Shown one piece after another: positions 50,780 to 60,179 of a stretch of DNA of 64,000 bases. The notes below the pieces were generated by a model, which searched no databases, had not been told where the DNA came from, and was given only the letters and a program-made list of their open reading frames with translations. This DNA comes from Streptomyces paludis. GTDB lineage: Bacteria > Actinomycetota > Actinomycetes > Streptomycetales > Streptomycetaceae. Position 1 is the stretch's first letter; each line of letters opens with the position of its first letter. The stretch lies in the NCBI RefSeq assembly GCF_003344965.1, contig NZ_CP031194.1:1-64000 (forward strand). Direction: 5' to 3'. The position numbers were made by a program, and so were the translations under genes.

Positions 50780-51880
50780 ATGAGCCGCAGTGACATCCCC
50801 AGCCGCCGCGTTGTTCTGAAGGGAGCCCTGGCCACCGGTGCCCTGACGGCGGTGCCCGGTGTCGCCCACGCCGCGGTACCCGCCTCTTCGCCCGCCCCTG
50901 CCCCGTCCGCCGCTCTGGTGTACCGCAATCCGCTGATCGAGCAGCGCGCCGATCCCCACATCCAGCGCCACACCGACGGTCAGTACTACTTCACGGCGAC
51001 CGCGCCCGAATACGACCGCATCGTCCTGCGCCGCTCCCGCACCATCCAGGGGCTGGCCACCGCCGAGGAGTCGGTCATCTGGCGCCGGCACACCAGCGGT
51101 GACATGGGCGCGCACATCTGGGCGCCGGAGCTGCACCACATCGACGGGAAGTGGTACGTCTACTTCGCGGCGGGCCGCACCGACGACGTGTGGAGGATAC
51201 GGATCTGGGTGCTGGAGAACGACAGCCCCGACCCGTTCACCGGAACCTGGCGGGAGAAGGGCCGGATCACCACCGCCTGGGACACCTTCTCACTCGACGC
51301 CACCACCTTCACCCACCGCGGCACCCGCTATCTCGCCTGGGCGCAGCACGAACCGGGAATGGACAACAACACCGGTGTCTTCCTCTCCGCGATGGCGAAC
51401 CCATGGACCCTGACGGGACCTCAGGTCCGGCTCACCACACCGGAGTTCGACTGGGAGTGTGTGGGCTTCCGGGTCAACGAGGGGCCCGCCGTCATCCAGC
51501 GCAACGGGCGGGTCTTCCTCTCGTACTCGGCGAGCGCCACCGATCACCACTACTGCATGGGCCTGCTCACCGCGGACGCCCGGGCCGATCTGCTCGCTCC
51601 CGGGGCCTGGTCGAAGTCCCCCGTTCCGGTGTTCGCGAGCAGTGCGGCGACGGGTCAGTACGGGCCCGGGCACAACACGTTCACGGTCGCGGAGGACGGG
51701 CGGACCGATGTGCTCGTCTACCACGCCCGGCAGTACAAGGAGATCACCGGTGACCCGCTGCACGACCCGAACCGGCACACCCGCGTCCAGCGGCTGGGCT
51801 GGCGGCGGGACGGCACCCCCGACTTCGGGGTGCCGGTGGCGGACGGACCGGCCGGCGGCGTCACCGCGGCGACGCGGTAA
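50780..51880 (+). CDS. Secreted GH43 glycosidase, arabinan-active type
   Basis: 366 residues from ATG 50780, with AAAGGGAGG upstream. Tat-like signal PSRRVVLKGALATGALTAVPG (cut about AHA, residue 31). The five-bladed GH43 propeller has general base D58 (EQRADPHI), pKa modulator D173 (SLDATTF) and general acid E234 (RVNEGPAVI), with GHNTF later. The layout resembles the exo-alpha-1,5-L-arabinofuranosidases of Streptomyces (GH43_26). It would strip arabinan side chains of rhamnogalacturonan I. First gene of a GH43 pair with a 15-base gap. Confidence 0.88.
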   Translation: MSRSDIPSRRVVLKGALATGALTAVPGVAHAAVPASSPAPAPSAALVYRNPLIEQRADPHIQRHTDGQYYFTATAPEYDRIVLRRSRTIQGLATAEESVIWRRHTSGDMGAHIWAPELHHIDGKWYVYFAAGRTDDVWRIRIWVLENDSPDPFTGTWREKGRITTAWDTFSLDATTFTHRGTRYLAWAQHEPGMDNNTGVFLSAMANPWTLTGPQVRLTTPEFDWECVGFRVNEGPAVIQRNGRVFLSYSASATDHHYCMGLLTADARADLLAPGAWSKSPVPVFASSAATGQYGPGHNTFTVAEDGRTDVLVYHARQYKEITGDPLHDPNRHTRVQRLGWRRDGTPDFGVPVADGPAGGVTAATR

Positions 51881-51895
51881 AGGAGGGTGTCCGAG

Positions 51896-53314
51896 ATGAG
51901 AAACCGACTGCGCGCACTGCTGCTCGCACTCTGTGTGGGGGCCACGGCCCTCTTCCTGCCGGCCGGCACGGCTCAGGCCGCCGGTCCGGTGACCGTCCTC
52001 AGCGGTACCCAGTTCACCGACACCTCCGGGGCGCTGGTGCACGCCCATGGCGGCGGGGTCATCAAGGTCGGTGCCTGGTACTACTGGTTCGGCGAGAACC
52101 GCAACGCGAACAACACCTTCCGGTATGTCTCCGCGTACCGCTCCTCCGACCTCAAGAACTGGGAGTTCCGCAACCATGTGCTGACCCAGGCGACCGACCC
52201 GGAGCTGGCCAGCGCCAATATCGAGCGGCCGAAGGTGATCTACAACGCGGCGACCGGGCAGTTCGTGATGTGGATGCACAAGGAGACCGCCACGGACTAC
52301 AGCCAGGCGCGCGCCGCCGTGGCCACCTCGGCCACGGTCGACGGGAACTACACCTGGCGGGGCAGTTTCCGGCCGCTCGATACCCATATGTCGCGGGACA
52401 TCACCCTGTTCACCGACACGGACGGCGCGGGCTACATGGTGTCGGCCGCCCGGGAGAACTACGACCTCCAGATCTACCGGCTGACCGCCGACTACACCGG
52501 CATCGCCTCGCTGGTCGCCAACCCCTGGCCCGGCGGCCACCGTGAGGCGCCCGCGCTGTTCAAGCGCGGCGGTGTGTACTTCATGCTCACCTCGGGGGCC
52601 ACCGGGTGGAGCGCCAACCAGCAGCAGTACGCGACGGCCACCTCGCTCGCCGGTCCGTGGACCGCGATGCGGAACGTGGGCGACTCGACGACGTACAACT
52701 CCCAGACCGCGTACGTCCTCACGGTGCAGGGCACCGCGGCCACCTCGTATCTGTATCTGGGCGACCGGTGGGGGAACTCCTTCGGCCGGACGGTCAACGA
52801 CTCGCGCTATGTCTGGCTGCCGCTGGCCTTCCCGACCAGCACCACCATGACCATGGACTGGTATCCGGAGATCACCATCGACACCGGGACGGGTACGGTG
52901 AGCGGCTCGGGCGGCCCGTACGAGACACTGACCGCGCGGCACAGCGGCAAGTGCGCGGACATCCCGAACCAGTCGATCATCGAGAATGTCGCGCTCCTCC
53001 AGTACACCTGCAACAGCGGTGGCAACCAGCGGTTCTGGTTCCGGAACACCGGTGACGGCTATGTGCAGTTGATGGGCCGGCAGAGTTCGCTCTGTCTGAC
53101 CGAGGTGGGCTCCGACATCCAGCAGCGGGTGTGCGGCACCGGAGCCGACCAGCAGTGGCAGGTGACCACCAACAGCGCGGGTTATGTCGCGGTGGCGTCC
53201 CGGGCGAGCGGCAAGTGCCTCGATGTCAGCGGCGCGTCCGCGGACAACTCGGCGCGGATCATCACGTACACCTGCAACGGCGCGACCAACCAGCAGTGGC
53301 GGCGGGCCTCCTGA
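51896..53314 (+). CDS. Secreted GH43 galactanase-like enzyme with C-terminal CBM13
   Basis: 472 residues from ATG 51896, nine bases after AGGAGG (the GTG three codons earlier sits on the ribosome site). Signal peptide 1-28 (AQAA). The GH43 domain (about 30-325) begins GTQFTDTSGALVHAHGGGVIKVGAWYYWFGENR and contains NIERPKVIYN and HREAPALFKRGGVYFMLTS; this variant of the fold, with CBM13 behind it, matches exo-beta-1,3-galactanases (GH43_24). CBM13/ricin repeats (about 340-472) show three QxW motifs (NQRFW, DQQWQ, NQQWR). It would act on type II arabinogalactan side chains. Confidence 0.85.
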   Translation: MRNRLRALLLALCVGATALFLPAGTAQAAGPVTVLSGTQFTDTSGALVHAHGGGVIKVGAWYYWFGENRNANNTFRYVSAYRSSDLKNWEFRNHVLTQATDPELASANIERPKVIYNAATGQFVMWMHKETATDYSQARAAVATSATVDGNYTWRGSFRPLDTHMSRDITLFTDTDGAGYMVSAARENYDLQIYRLTADYTGIASLVANPWPGGHREAPALFKRGGVYFMLTSGATGWSANQQQYATATSLAGPWTAMRNVGDSTTYNSQTAYVLTVQGTAATSYLYLGDRWGNSFGRTVNDSRYVWLPLAFPTSTTMTMDWYPEITIDTGTGTVSGSGGPYETLTARHSGKCADIPNQSIIENVALLQYTCNSGGNQRFWFRNTGDGYVQLMGRQSSLCLTEVGSDIQQRVCGTGADQQWQVTTNSAGYVAVASRASGKCLDVSGASADNSARIITYTCNGATNQQWRRAS

Positions 53315-53456
53315 CCCGCTGAGCGCCTCTGGGGGGGGCGGGGAACCGGGATCCGGGGCCGCCCGCGCGGCAACCATTCGCGCGTGGGCGGCGACCCGGA
53401 GGCAGAGGGATCGCGTCACTTTCCCCGCCCTCTCCCCCCACCCCCCGGAGGCATCC

Positions 53457-55328
53457 GTGCGGTTCAGATTCGCCTCGTCCCCGACCGTCCGGCGCTGGGC
53501 GCCGCTGGCCGTACTCGCACCGGCCTGCGCGCTCCTCACCGGCCTGGTCGCCCCTCTGCCGGACGCGGGCGCGGCGGCCGCGCCGCTGGCCGCGGCGGCG
53601 CAGCTGGAGCGGCTCGACCGCGGGCTGGTCAGTGTGCACACAGGCAATGACAATCTGGTCAGCTGGCGCTGGCTGGGCACCGACGCGGACAGCGTCACCT
53701 TCAACCTCTACCGCGGCTCCGTCAAGGTCAACACGCAGCCGATCACCACGACCAACTATCTGCACAAGGACGCGCCGAACTCGGCCGACTACACCGTGCG
53801 CGCCGTCGTGAACGGTACGGAGCAGGCCGCCTCGCCGAGCGCGATCCAGTTCCGCTCCGGCTATCTCGATGTGCCGATCCAGGTCCCGCCGGCCGGCGCG
53901 GACTACACGTACGAGGCGAACGACGCCTCCGTCGGCGATCTCGACGGCGACGGCGATCTCGACATCGTCCTGAAGTGGCAGCCCACCAACGCCAAGGACA
54001 ACGCGCAGTCCGGGGTCACGGGCAACACCATCATCGACGGCTACACCCTCCAGGGCCAGCGGCTGTGGCGGATCGATCTGGGCCGCAACATCCGCTCCGG
54101 CGCGCACTACACGCAGTTCCAGGTGTACGACTACGACGGGGACGGCAAGGCCGAGATCGCCATGAAGACGGCGGACGGCACGGTCGACGGCACGGGCCGG
54201 GTCATCGGCAACGCCTCGGCGGACTACCGGAATTCGTCCGGGTACGTACTGAACGGGCCGGAGTTCCTGACGGTGTTCAGCGGGCAGACGGGGGCGGCGC
54301 TCAGCACGGTCGACTACGTGGTGCCGCGCGGCACGGTCTCCTCGTGGGGCGACTCGTACGGCAACCGGGTGGACCGGTTCCTCGCCGGGACGGCCTATCT
54401 GGACGGCGCCCGGCCCTCGCTGATCAGCGCACGGGGCTATTACACCCGTACGGTGATCGCGGCCTGGGACTTCCGGGGCGGGCAGCTGACCCGGCGCTGG
54501 ACGTTCGACACCAACAGCTCGACCAACACCGGCAGGGGCTACGACGGTCAGGGCAACCACGCGCTGGCCATCGGTGATGTGGACGGTGACGGCAAGGACG
54601 AGATCGTCTACGGCGCGATGGCGGTGGACGACAACGGCGCCGGGCTGTGGACGACGAGGAACGGCCACGGCGACGCGGCGCATCTCGGTGATCTCGATCC
54701 GTCGCGGCCGGGTCTGGAGTACTTCAAGGTGGACGAGGACTCCAGCAAGCCGTCGTCGTTCTTCGCGGACGCCCGAACGGGTCAGGTGCTGTGGTCGACC
54801 CCGGCGAACGGGGACAACGGGCGCGGGGTGGCGGGTGATATCTGGGCCGGCAGCCCGGGGGCCGAGATGTGGTCGGCGCGCGACGACTCGCTCCGCTCCA
54901 CCACCGGCGCGGCGATCGGCCGCAAGCCGTCCTCGACCAACTTCCTGGCCTGGTGGGACGGGGATCCGGTGCGTGAGCTGCTCGACGCGACGCGGATCGA
55001 CAAGTACGGTCCGTCGGGCGACACCCGGCTGCTGACCGCGTCGGGGGTGCACTCCAACAACGGCACCAAGGCGACGCCCTCGCTCTCGGGCGACATCCTC
55101 GGCGACTGGCGCGAGGAGGTCATCTGGCCCACGACCGACAACACGGCGCTGCGGATCTACTCCACGCCGTACGAGACCGACCGGAAGATCACCACACTGC
55201 TGCACGACCGGCAGTACCGGACGGCGATCGCGTGGCAGAACACCGCCTACAACCAGCCACCGCACCCGAGTTTCTTCATCGGGGCCAACATGCCCACTCC
55301 GCCGCGGCCGGCGCTCACCACTCCCTGA
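53457..55328 (+). CDS. Rhamnogalacturonan endolyase, PL11
   Basis: 623 residues from GTG 53457, with CGGAGG upstream. Signal peptide about 1-45. The eight-bladed propeller of PL11 is marked by Ca2+-binding DxDxDG loops: GDLDGDGDLDIVLKW, YDYDGDGKAEIAMKTADGT, IGDVDGDGKDEIVYGAM, plus the domain-start LERLDRGLVSVHTGNDNLVSWRWLGTD. B. subtilis YesW/YesX are the reference enzymes, cutting the Rha-GalA bond of the rhamnogalacturonan I backbone by beta-elimination. It follows the GH43 genes after 142 bases, possibly with its own promoter. Confidence 0.93.
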   Translation: MRFRFASSPTVRRWAPLAVLAPACALLTGLVAPLPDAGAAAAPLAAAAQLERLDRGLVSVHTGNDNLVSWRWLGTDADSVTFNLYRGSVKVNTQPITTTNYLHKDAPNSADYTVRAVVNGTEQAASPSAIQFRSGYLDVPIQVPPAGADYTYEANDASVGDLDGDGDLDIVLKWQPTNAKDNAQSGVTGNTIIDGYTLQGQRLWRIDLGRNIRSGAHYTQFQVYDYDGDGKAEIAMKTADGTVDGTGRVIGNASADYRNSSGYVLNGPEFLTVFSGQTGAALSTVDYVVPRGTVSSWGDSYGNRVDRFLAGTAYLDGARPSLISARGYYTRTVIAAWDFRGGQLTRRWTFDTNSSTNTGRGYDGQGNHALAIGDVDGDGKDEIVYGAMAVDDNGAGLWTTRNGHGDAAHLGDLDPSRPGLEYFKVDEDSSKPSSFFADARTGQVLWSTPANGDNGRGVAGDIWAGSPGAEMWSARDDSLRSTTGAAIGRKPSSTNFLAWWDGDPVRELLDATRIDKYGPSGDTRLLTASGVHSNNGTKATPSLSGDILGDWREEVIWPTTDNTALRIYSTPYETDRKITTLLHDRQYRTAIAWQNTAYNQPPHPSFFIGANMPTPPRPALTTP

Positions 55329-55343
55329 CCGGTCCGGTACGTA

Positions 55344-55391
55344 CCGCGCCCGTCCTCCCGGCCGCCGTGGGGGCCGGGAGGACGGGCGCGG
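55344..55391. terminator. Bidirectional terminator with a perfect 20-bp stem
   Basis: 55344-55363 (CCGCGCCCGTCC...) is the exact reverse complement of 55372-55391, with an 8-base loop. It closes both the PL11 transcript and the leftward pathogen-related-like gene. Confidence 0.85.
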
Positions 55392-55404
55392 GCGGCGGTG
55401 GCCG

Positions 55405-56064
55405 TCAGTCGCGGGCGACGGGGCAGCCGCCGGTGAGCTTCCCGAGGAAGGCGTTGGGGTCGTAGTAGTGCTCGACCTGGAGGAGCTTGAGGTCGTCGGT
55501 GACCGTGGCGACGCTCATGCCGAACATCTCGACCAGCTCGCCGGTGGGTTTGAAGCCCTTGTACTCGCCGTCGAAGACGCCCCAGTGGCGCCACTTGAAG
55601 GCGATGGTGGGCGGCGGGCTGAGGACCTCCAGCACCTCCCAGAAGAATCCCTGCGACAGCGCGTCGAGGAAGACGTGGTGCGAGGACTCGAAGCTCTCGG
55701 CGCCGGCCGGGTAGAAGATGCTGTCGCCGATGAGGACGTTGTAACTGCCCTTCTCCACCAGGTCCTTGGCGTCGGCCCACGGGCTGCCGTTGAAATTCGT
55801 GCGGAATTTCTCGCTGACCATGGAGACCCAGGTCTGGGGGTCCTTGTTGTGCGAGACCTCCATCTCGAAGACCTGCACGAGCGTCTCGACGATCTCCTCC
55901 AGCGAACCCGCGGCGTGCTCGGTCACCCGCTGCTGGGGCATGACCGTCGCCGACAGGTGGTAGTCCGGCACGTTCTTGCGCCAGGACTCGGGAGGCGTCG
56001 CGGCGACCACGGCGTCACGGCCCTGAAGCCACAGCGGTGTCTCGGTCGTCGGGGTGTCCGGCAC
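55405..56064 (-). CDS. Plant pathogen-related-protein-like (SnoaL/NTF2-fold) protein
   Basis: 219 residues. The chain lines up in order with plant pathogen-related proteins of the barley PRP type: a WRKNVPDYHLSATVMPQQRV stretch, AAGSLEEIVETLVQVFEMEVSHN (plants: EGSLEE...KTWEMELVHK), then KGSYNVLIG, YPAGAESFESSHHVFL, FFWEVLEVLSPPPTIAFKWRHWGVFDGEYKGFKPTGELVEMFGMS (in outline) and VEHYYDPNAFLGKL. The fold is expected to be a ligand-binding SnoaL-like cone; no catalytic role is known. No signal peptide. AAGGAAG precedes the ATG. Its upstream DNA is notably AT-rich for this genome. Confidence 0.75.
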   Translation of the reverse strand: MPDTPTTETPLWLQGRDAVVAATPPESWRKNVPDYHLSATVMPQQRVTEHAAGSLEEIVETLVQVFEMEVSHNKDPQTWVSMVSEKFRTNFNGSPWADAKDLVEKGSYNVLIGDSIFYPAGAESFESSHHVFLDALSQGFFWEVLEVLSPPPTIAFKWRHWGVFDGEYKGFKPTGELVEMFGMSVATVTDDLKLLQVEHYYDPNAFLGKLTGGCPVARD

Positions 56065-56120
56065 GTCGTACTTCCTTACATCTCAAATGGCACTGAAAAT
56101 TCGATGATTCAGTGGAGGTC

Positions 56121-56134
56121 CCGAGGATCCTCGG
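56121..56134. promoter_or_regulatory. Perfect 14-bp palindrome upstream of the pathogen-related-like gene
   Basis: CCGAGGATCCTCGG lies 57 bases before the start codon at 56064, within the AT-rich 56065-56208 spacer. Its symmetry and position fit a repressor operator; no regulator is identified. Confidence 0.4.
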
Positions 56135-56208
56135 TGAAGATGACGCACACCCACAAGGCGATTATCCGCCATGCGTTCGAATTTAATCAGCCGAAGGGGT
56201 ACCACATA

Positions 56209-56241
56209 TACCGGCCCCGGTATGTGATACCGGGGCCGGTA
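56209..56241 (-). terminator. Terminator hairpin of the rhamnogalacturonan acetylesterase transcript
   Basis: TACCGGCCCCGGTAT (56209-56223) pairs perfectly with 56227-56241 across GTG. It begins 8 bases after the acetylesterase stop, at the left end of the importer/lyase gene run. Confidence 0.8.
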
Positions 56242-56248
56242 CAACCCG

Positions 56249-57313
56249 TCAGCGCAGTACCCGTCCGGGGACGAGCCGCTGGGCGCGGAGCTGATCGCGG
56301 ACCAGGGCCGCGAAGCGGGTGGCGCCGTACTCCGAGGTGTGGGTGTTGTCACGCTTCTCGTTGTAGAGGAAGAATGCCTTGGATTCCTCCGGTCCCGCCG
56401 TCTCGATCAGCTGTTTGGTCAGCGCGGTGAGGTCGATGAGCGGTAGGCTCCGTTCGGCGGCCAGCGCACGCAGCTGGGCCGGCAGGTCCACCCCCAGCTC
56501 GTTCACATTGAGCGCGGGGGCGTTGTCGAGTGTTCCGTCGGCGTTGAACCAGCGACGTACGATCGGGGTGACGAGAACGGGTCTGCCACCGCGCGCCTCC
56601 AGCCGTTCGATCATGGTGGTGAGGTGGGCGCGGTAGACGTCCGCCGGGGTCTGCTTGTCGTTGTGGGCGAGCTGGATGAGCACCACATCGCCGGGCCGGA
56701 CGCGGGACTCGACCACGGGGAACAGCTCCGGTGTGTGGAGATACGAGCCGCTCCCCTCCCCCGAGTCCGCGTGGTTGGCGACCGTCAGCCCGCTCCGGAC
56801 GAACTGCGGCAGCTGCTGCCCCCAGCCGGTGTACGGCTCGCCGATCTGGTCGCAGACGGTCGAGTCACCGATCAGCAGCAGCTTCGGAGTGTGCGGCGCC
56901 GGGGTCACCCGCAGACCGGCGAGCAGCGGTGCCGCGCCCCCGAAGCGCAGATCGAGCCCCGGGCTGCCGGCCGGTCCCGTCGGCTCCCCCTCGGGCTCGC
57001 GTACGTCGACGGTGAAGGACCGCCGTACGGTCTGCCCGGGGGCGGTGGCCGTCTCGGCGAGCACGGTACGGCGGGACTCGGCCGAGACGGCGGTGCTGCC
57101 CGCCGCCCGGCCGCCGAGCAGGGCGGAGACCTCGTACGTACCGGGCGGGACGTCGAAGTGGCAGACCACGGGGGCGCTGCCGGCGCACCGGCCGGGCACC
57201 CCGGCGCCGGTGTGCCCGGGGCCCTGACCGGGCCAGTGGGCCTGGACCGGCGAGGCGGCGAGCCCGCCGAGTACGGTGAGCGCCGCGAGCAGGGTGGTAA
57301 CGGTTCGTCTCAT
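56249..57313 (-). CDS. Secreted rhamnogalacturonan acetylesterase (SGNH, CE12)
   Basis: 354 residues from ATG 57313. Signal peptide 1-25 (SPVQA). An N-terminal beta-rich accessory domain (about 45-135) precedes the SGNH hydrolase: S151 in LLIGDSTVCD, G164 in YTGWGQQL, N218 in QLAHNDKQT, and the D322-x-x-H325 pair in RDNTHTSEYG. This order is that of YesT/YesY-type rhamnogalacturonan acetylesterases, which remove acetyl groups from GalA of RG-I so lyases can act. It lies 26 bases after the exo-lyase gene in the same direction. Confidence 0.92.
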   Translation of the reverse strand: MRRTVTTLLAALTVLGGLAASPVQAHWPGQGPGHTGAGVPGRCAGSAPVVCHFDVPPGTYEVSALLGGRAAGSTAVSAESRRTVLAETATAPGQTVRRSFTVDVREPEGEPTGPAGSPGLDLRFGGAAPLLAGLRVTPAPHTPKLLLIGDSTVCDQIGEPYTGWGQQLPQFVRSGLTVANHADSGEGSGSYLHTPELFPVVESRVRPGDVVLIQLAHNDKQTPADVYRAHLTTMIERLEARGGRPVLVTPIVRRWFNADGTLDNAPALNVNELGVDLPAQLRALAAERSLPLIDLTALTKQLIETAGPEESKAFFLYNEKRDNTHTSEYGATRFAALVRDQLRAQRLVPGRVLR

Positions 57314-57339
57314 GTCCGGACTCCTCAGCCGGGCGCGGG

Positions 57340-60087
57340 TCACCGGGGGATGCTGTTGCCCACGAGGGCGAGGTTCTGGATGGCGGCGAGTCCGAAGAGC
57401 GCCGTGGTGTTCGTGCTGATCTCCAGGTTGTCGTAGCCGGGTTCGAGCACGGTGGGGCCCGTGAGCGGGGTCTTGTTCCAGACCATGGCCCTGGTGTACC
57501 CGTCGCTGGAGTAGAACTTCTCCCAGGCACGGGCGGCCAGCGCCGTGTCGCCCAGCTGGGCCGCCGCGTAGGCGTCCTGGCGGGAGTGGCCCTGGAAGAG
57601 CAGCAGGGTGCCGAAGTGGGAGCCGTAGCGCGCGGCCTGTTCGGTCCGGCTCGCGTTGAAGTAGCGGCAGTAGTCGAGCCAGGCCGCCTTGAAGGCGGGC
57701 AGGTCGATGAGCGGGATCAGCTCCGCGCACATCTCGACCAGGCCGAACATCGAGGAGAGATGGGAGACGCCCACCACGGGCCTGCTCTCGACCGCGAACT
57801 TCCCGGTGTCGAGGTCGTAGAGGGCCGAGCCCTGGACAAAGCCGTTGGGCTGGGCGGCGATGGTCGCCATCGTGGAGCGGAGCCGGGCCTCGGCCTTGGC
57901 GGCCTTGGGCCCCCGGCGCTCCCACTCGGTGAGCCAGGCGGCGGCGAGCCCGCTCCAGTCGGTGCCGAAGCCGATCGACAGGGCGTTGCGGTCGGGTTCG
58001 TACGGTTCGGTGCGGATCTTGCGGATGGGGTCGAGGACGAGGAAGGTCTCGTCGGAGTCCACGAGCGAGTGCATCAGATCGCCGACGCGCTCGTCCGCCG
58101 TGAGGTAGTAGTACGGGCGGCGGTAGACGGCGGTGGAGATGCGCTGCTGCTTGGCGCTGTCCGCGTAGTGCTGGACGCCGTGCCGGGTGCCGAGCCCCGC
58201 CCACTTGCCGAGGTGGTAGACATCGACCTCGCCGGTGTGCCGGGTCATGGCCTCGGCGAAGCGGAAGATGTCGGCGCGGCCGGAGCGCAGATAGGCGAAC
58301 CAGAGCCAGAGGTCGGGCGACAGCTCGGAGTTGTCCCAGGCGTAGCCGCCGACGTCGTACCGCCACTGGCGCCGGTCCTCGTCGTAGGTGTGCATGATGT
58401 CGCCGTAGTCCCAGAAGCCGTACCAGCGGCGCTGCTCGAGCTGGTCCTTGTAGTACGTGAAGAGATAGTCGAGCTGGTCCTCGATCTTGGCCTTGGCGGG
58501 GACGGAGCGGTCGACGGGGGCGAAGAGTCCGCCGAACACACCGGCGGAGGTGAGGGCTTCGGCGGAGGCGGCGAGCTGGGGCGGGGTGTGGACGGCCGCG
58601 GACTGGGCGACGAGCGCGTCGGCGGTGGGGGTGGCGCCGTTGGCCCAGAACATCAGCTCGCTGGTGCGGGCGATGCCGTACGGGGTGCCGAAGCCGGGTT
58701 CGTAGTCCTCGTAGGTGATGTTGAGGCCCTCGATCTGCTCCGGGAAGGTCTCCTGGCCCAGGCCGTCGTGGTAGAAGCGCAGGTCCATGGGCTGGGCCTC
58801 GGGCGACCAGAGCCAGAGGGTGACCTCGGCCTCGTCGCCGGCCGCGCCCCGGATGTCGAGCTGGGCGGGGTGCTTGTGCCAGAAGTCGCGGAGCCCGAAG
58901 GAGAGTCCGCCGCTCACCCCGCCGACGTAACCGAAGCCGTTGGCCCGGCCGCCGCCGCCCGCCGGGATCCAGCCGTGGCCCGCCTTGGTGCGCTTGCGCA
59001 GGGTGAAGCCGTCGGAGGAGAGCTGGGCGAGGGTGTAGTCGCCCCAGGTGGGGATGTACTTCAGCCGGGTGGTGACGCGCTGGTCCCAGGTGGCGGGGTC
59101 GGGCAGCTTCTCGCCCTTGACCTGGGCGGTGCGCACGTTCGCGCCGGGGTCGCGGCGCAGTCCGGTGATGCCCTGGACGGCTTCGGTGAGAAAGCCCTTG
59201 TCCTCGCCGGCGATGCGGATGTGCCGGTCGTACGCCGCGTCGCGCATCGGGACGGTGAAGCGGACGCCGAGGCCGCGGATGAAGTCGCCCTTGGTGCGGC
59301 CGGGGGTCTGCTCGCCGTCGTAGGTGATGGTGTGGACCATACGGAACGACTCGGCGCCCGCGTAGAAGTAGAGGCGGACGCTGAACGGGAGCCAACGGCG
59401 GCTGCCCTTGCGGTGTTTGCCGTCGATCCGGACCACCGCGCGGACCGGGCCGTCCTGTTCGACGGTGGCGCCGCTGATCTCCCCGTCGAACCGCTCCCAC
59501 TTGGCGGTGGCGTGTTCGCCGTCGTCGAGTTCGCCCTGGCGCAGCAGGACGAGGCGTCCGTCGGTGGCGATTTTGGTGGCTCCGCGGCTGACGGATTCGA
59601 CGAGCCGGGTGCCGTCCTTGCCGATGACGGCCTTGATGACACCGGTGTCGACGGTGATCTTCCGCTGGCTCCGGCTGACGGTGACCTTCTTCGCGGCGGT
59701 GGCGGGGGTGCCGGGCGCGAGGGTGAAGCGGTCGGCGCCGGCGGCGGTGGGGCCGACCGCGTGGGCCGTCCACTTGAGGGAGCCGTCCGGCCAGTAGGCG
59801 GTGGGCCAGGTCTGGACGGGGACGGCGGTGCCGTCCTCGGTGGCGAGCGCGAAGGCCGTCCCGGCGGGGTGCGCGCCCTGGCGCCACGGCACACCGAAGG
59901 TGGAGCCGGCGGCGGCGCCGAGGCCGCCGTCCTCCAGCCAGGACACCCGGACCGGGTCACCGGGGCCGGCGGTGGCGCGGCCGTCCGCCGCGTGGGCGTC
60001 CTCCTGGCCGAGGACCCAGCCGACCTGGGTGGCGGCGCCCGCGACGGCGGCGGCCTTGAGCAGGGACCTGCGAGGGATCGGAGACAT
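57340..60087 (-). CDS. Exo-rhamnogalacturonan lyase family protein (PL26-like)
   Basis: 915 residues; GAAAGGA precedes the ATG. Tat signal PRRSLLKAAAVAGAATQVG (cut about AHA, residue 33). An N-terminal beta-sandwich (about 40-250: GVPWRQGAHPAGTAFALATEDGTAVPVQTWPTAYWPDGSLKWTAHAV in outline) and an (alpha/alpha)6 barrel (about 480-870, with YGFWDYGDIMHTYDEDRRQWRYDVGGYAWDNSELSPDLWLW in outline and GQGHSRQDA-like LLLFQGHSRQDAYAA) match the Penicillium PcRGLX family, which removes disaccharides from rhamnogalacturonan ends. Bacterial members are mostly untested. Confidence 0.85.
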   Translation of the reverse strand: MSPIPRRSLLKAAAVAGAATQVGWVLGQEDAHAADGRATAGPGDPVRVSWLEDGGLGAAAGSTFGVPWRQGAHPAGTAFALATEDGTAVPVQTWPTAYWPDGSLKWTAHAVGPTAAGADRFTLAPGTPATAAKKVTVSRSQRKITVDTGVIKAVIGKDGTRLVESVSRGATKIATDGRLVLLRQGELDDGEHATAKWERFDGEISGATVEQDGPVRAVVRIDGKHRKGSRRWLPFSVRLYFYAGAESFRMVHTITYDGEQTPGRTKGDFIRGLGVRFTVPMRDAAYDRHIRIAGEDKGFLTEAVQGITGLRRDPGANVRTAQVKGEKLPDPATWDQRVTTRLKYIPTWGDYTLAQLSSDGFTLRKRTKAGHGWIPAGGGGRANGFGYVGGVSGGLSFGLRDFWHKHPAQLDIRGAAGDEAEVTLWLWSPEAQPMDLRFYHDGLGQETFPEQIEGLNITYEDYEPGFGTPYGIARTSELMFWANGATPTADALVAQSAAVHTPPQLAASAEALTSAGVFGGLFAPVDRSVPAKAKIEDQLDYLFTYYKDQLEQRRWYGFWDYGDIMHTYDEDRRQWRYDVGGYAWDNSELSPDLWLWFAYLRSGRADIFRFAEAMTRHTGEVDVYHLGKWAGLGTRHGVQHYADSAKQQRISTAVYRRPYYYLTADERVGDLMHSLVDSDETFLVLDPIRKIRTEPYEPDRNALSIGFGTDWSGLAAAWLTEWERRGPKAAKAEARLRSTMATIAAQPNGFVQGSALYDLDTGKFAVESRPVVGVSHLSSMFGLVEMCAELIPLIDLPAFKAAWLDYCRYFNASRTEQAARYGSHFGTLLLFQGHSRQDAYAAAQLGDTALAARAWEKFYSSDGYTRAMVWNKTPLTGPTVLEPGYDNLEISTNTTALFGLAAIQNLALVGNSIPR

Positions 60088-60179
60088 GTCGCATTCCTTT
60101 CATGTGCATGACATATACAGGCGTACGGATGCCGGTGGAACAGAGGGGGGAGGGAGCGGAACCCGGGCGGAACGGGGGT

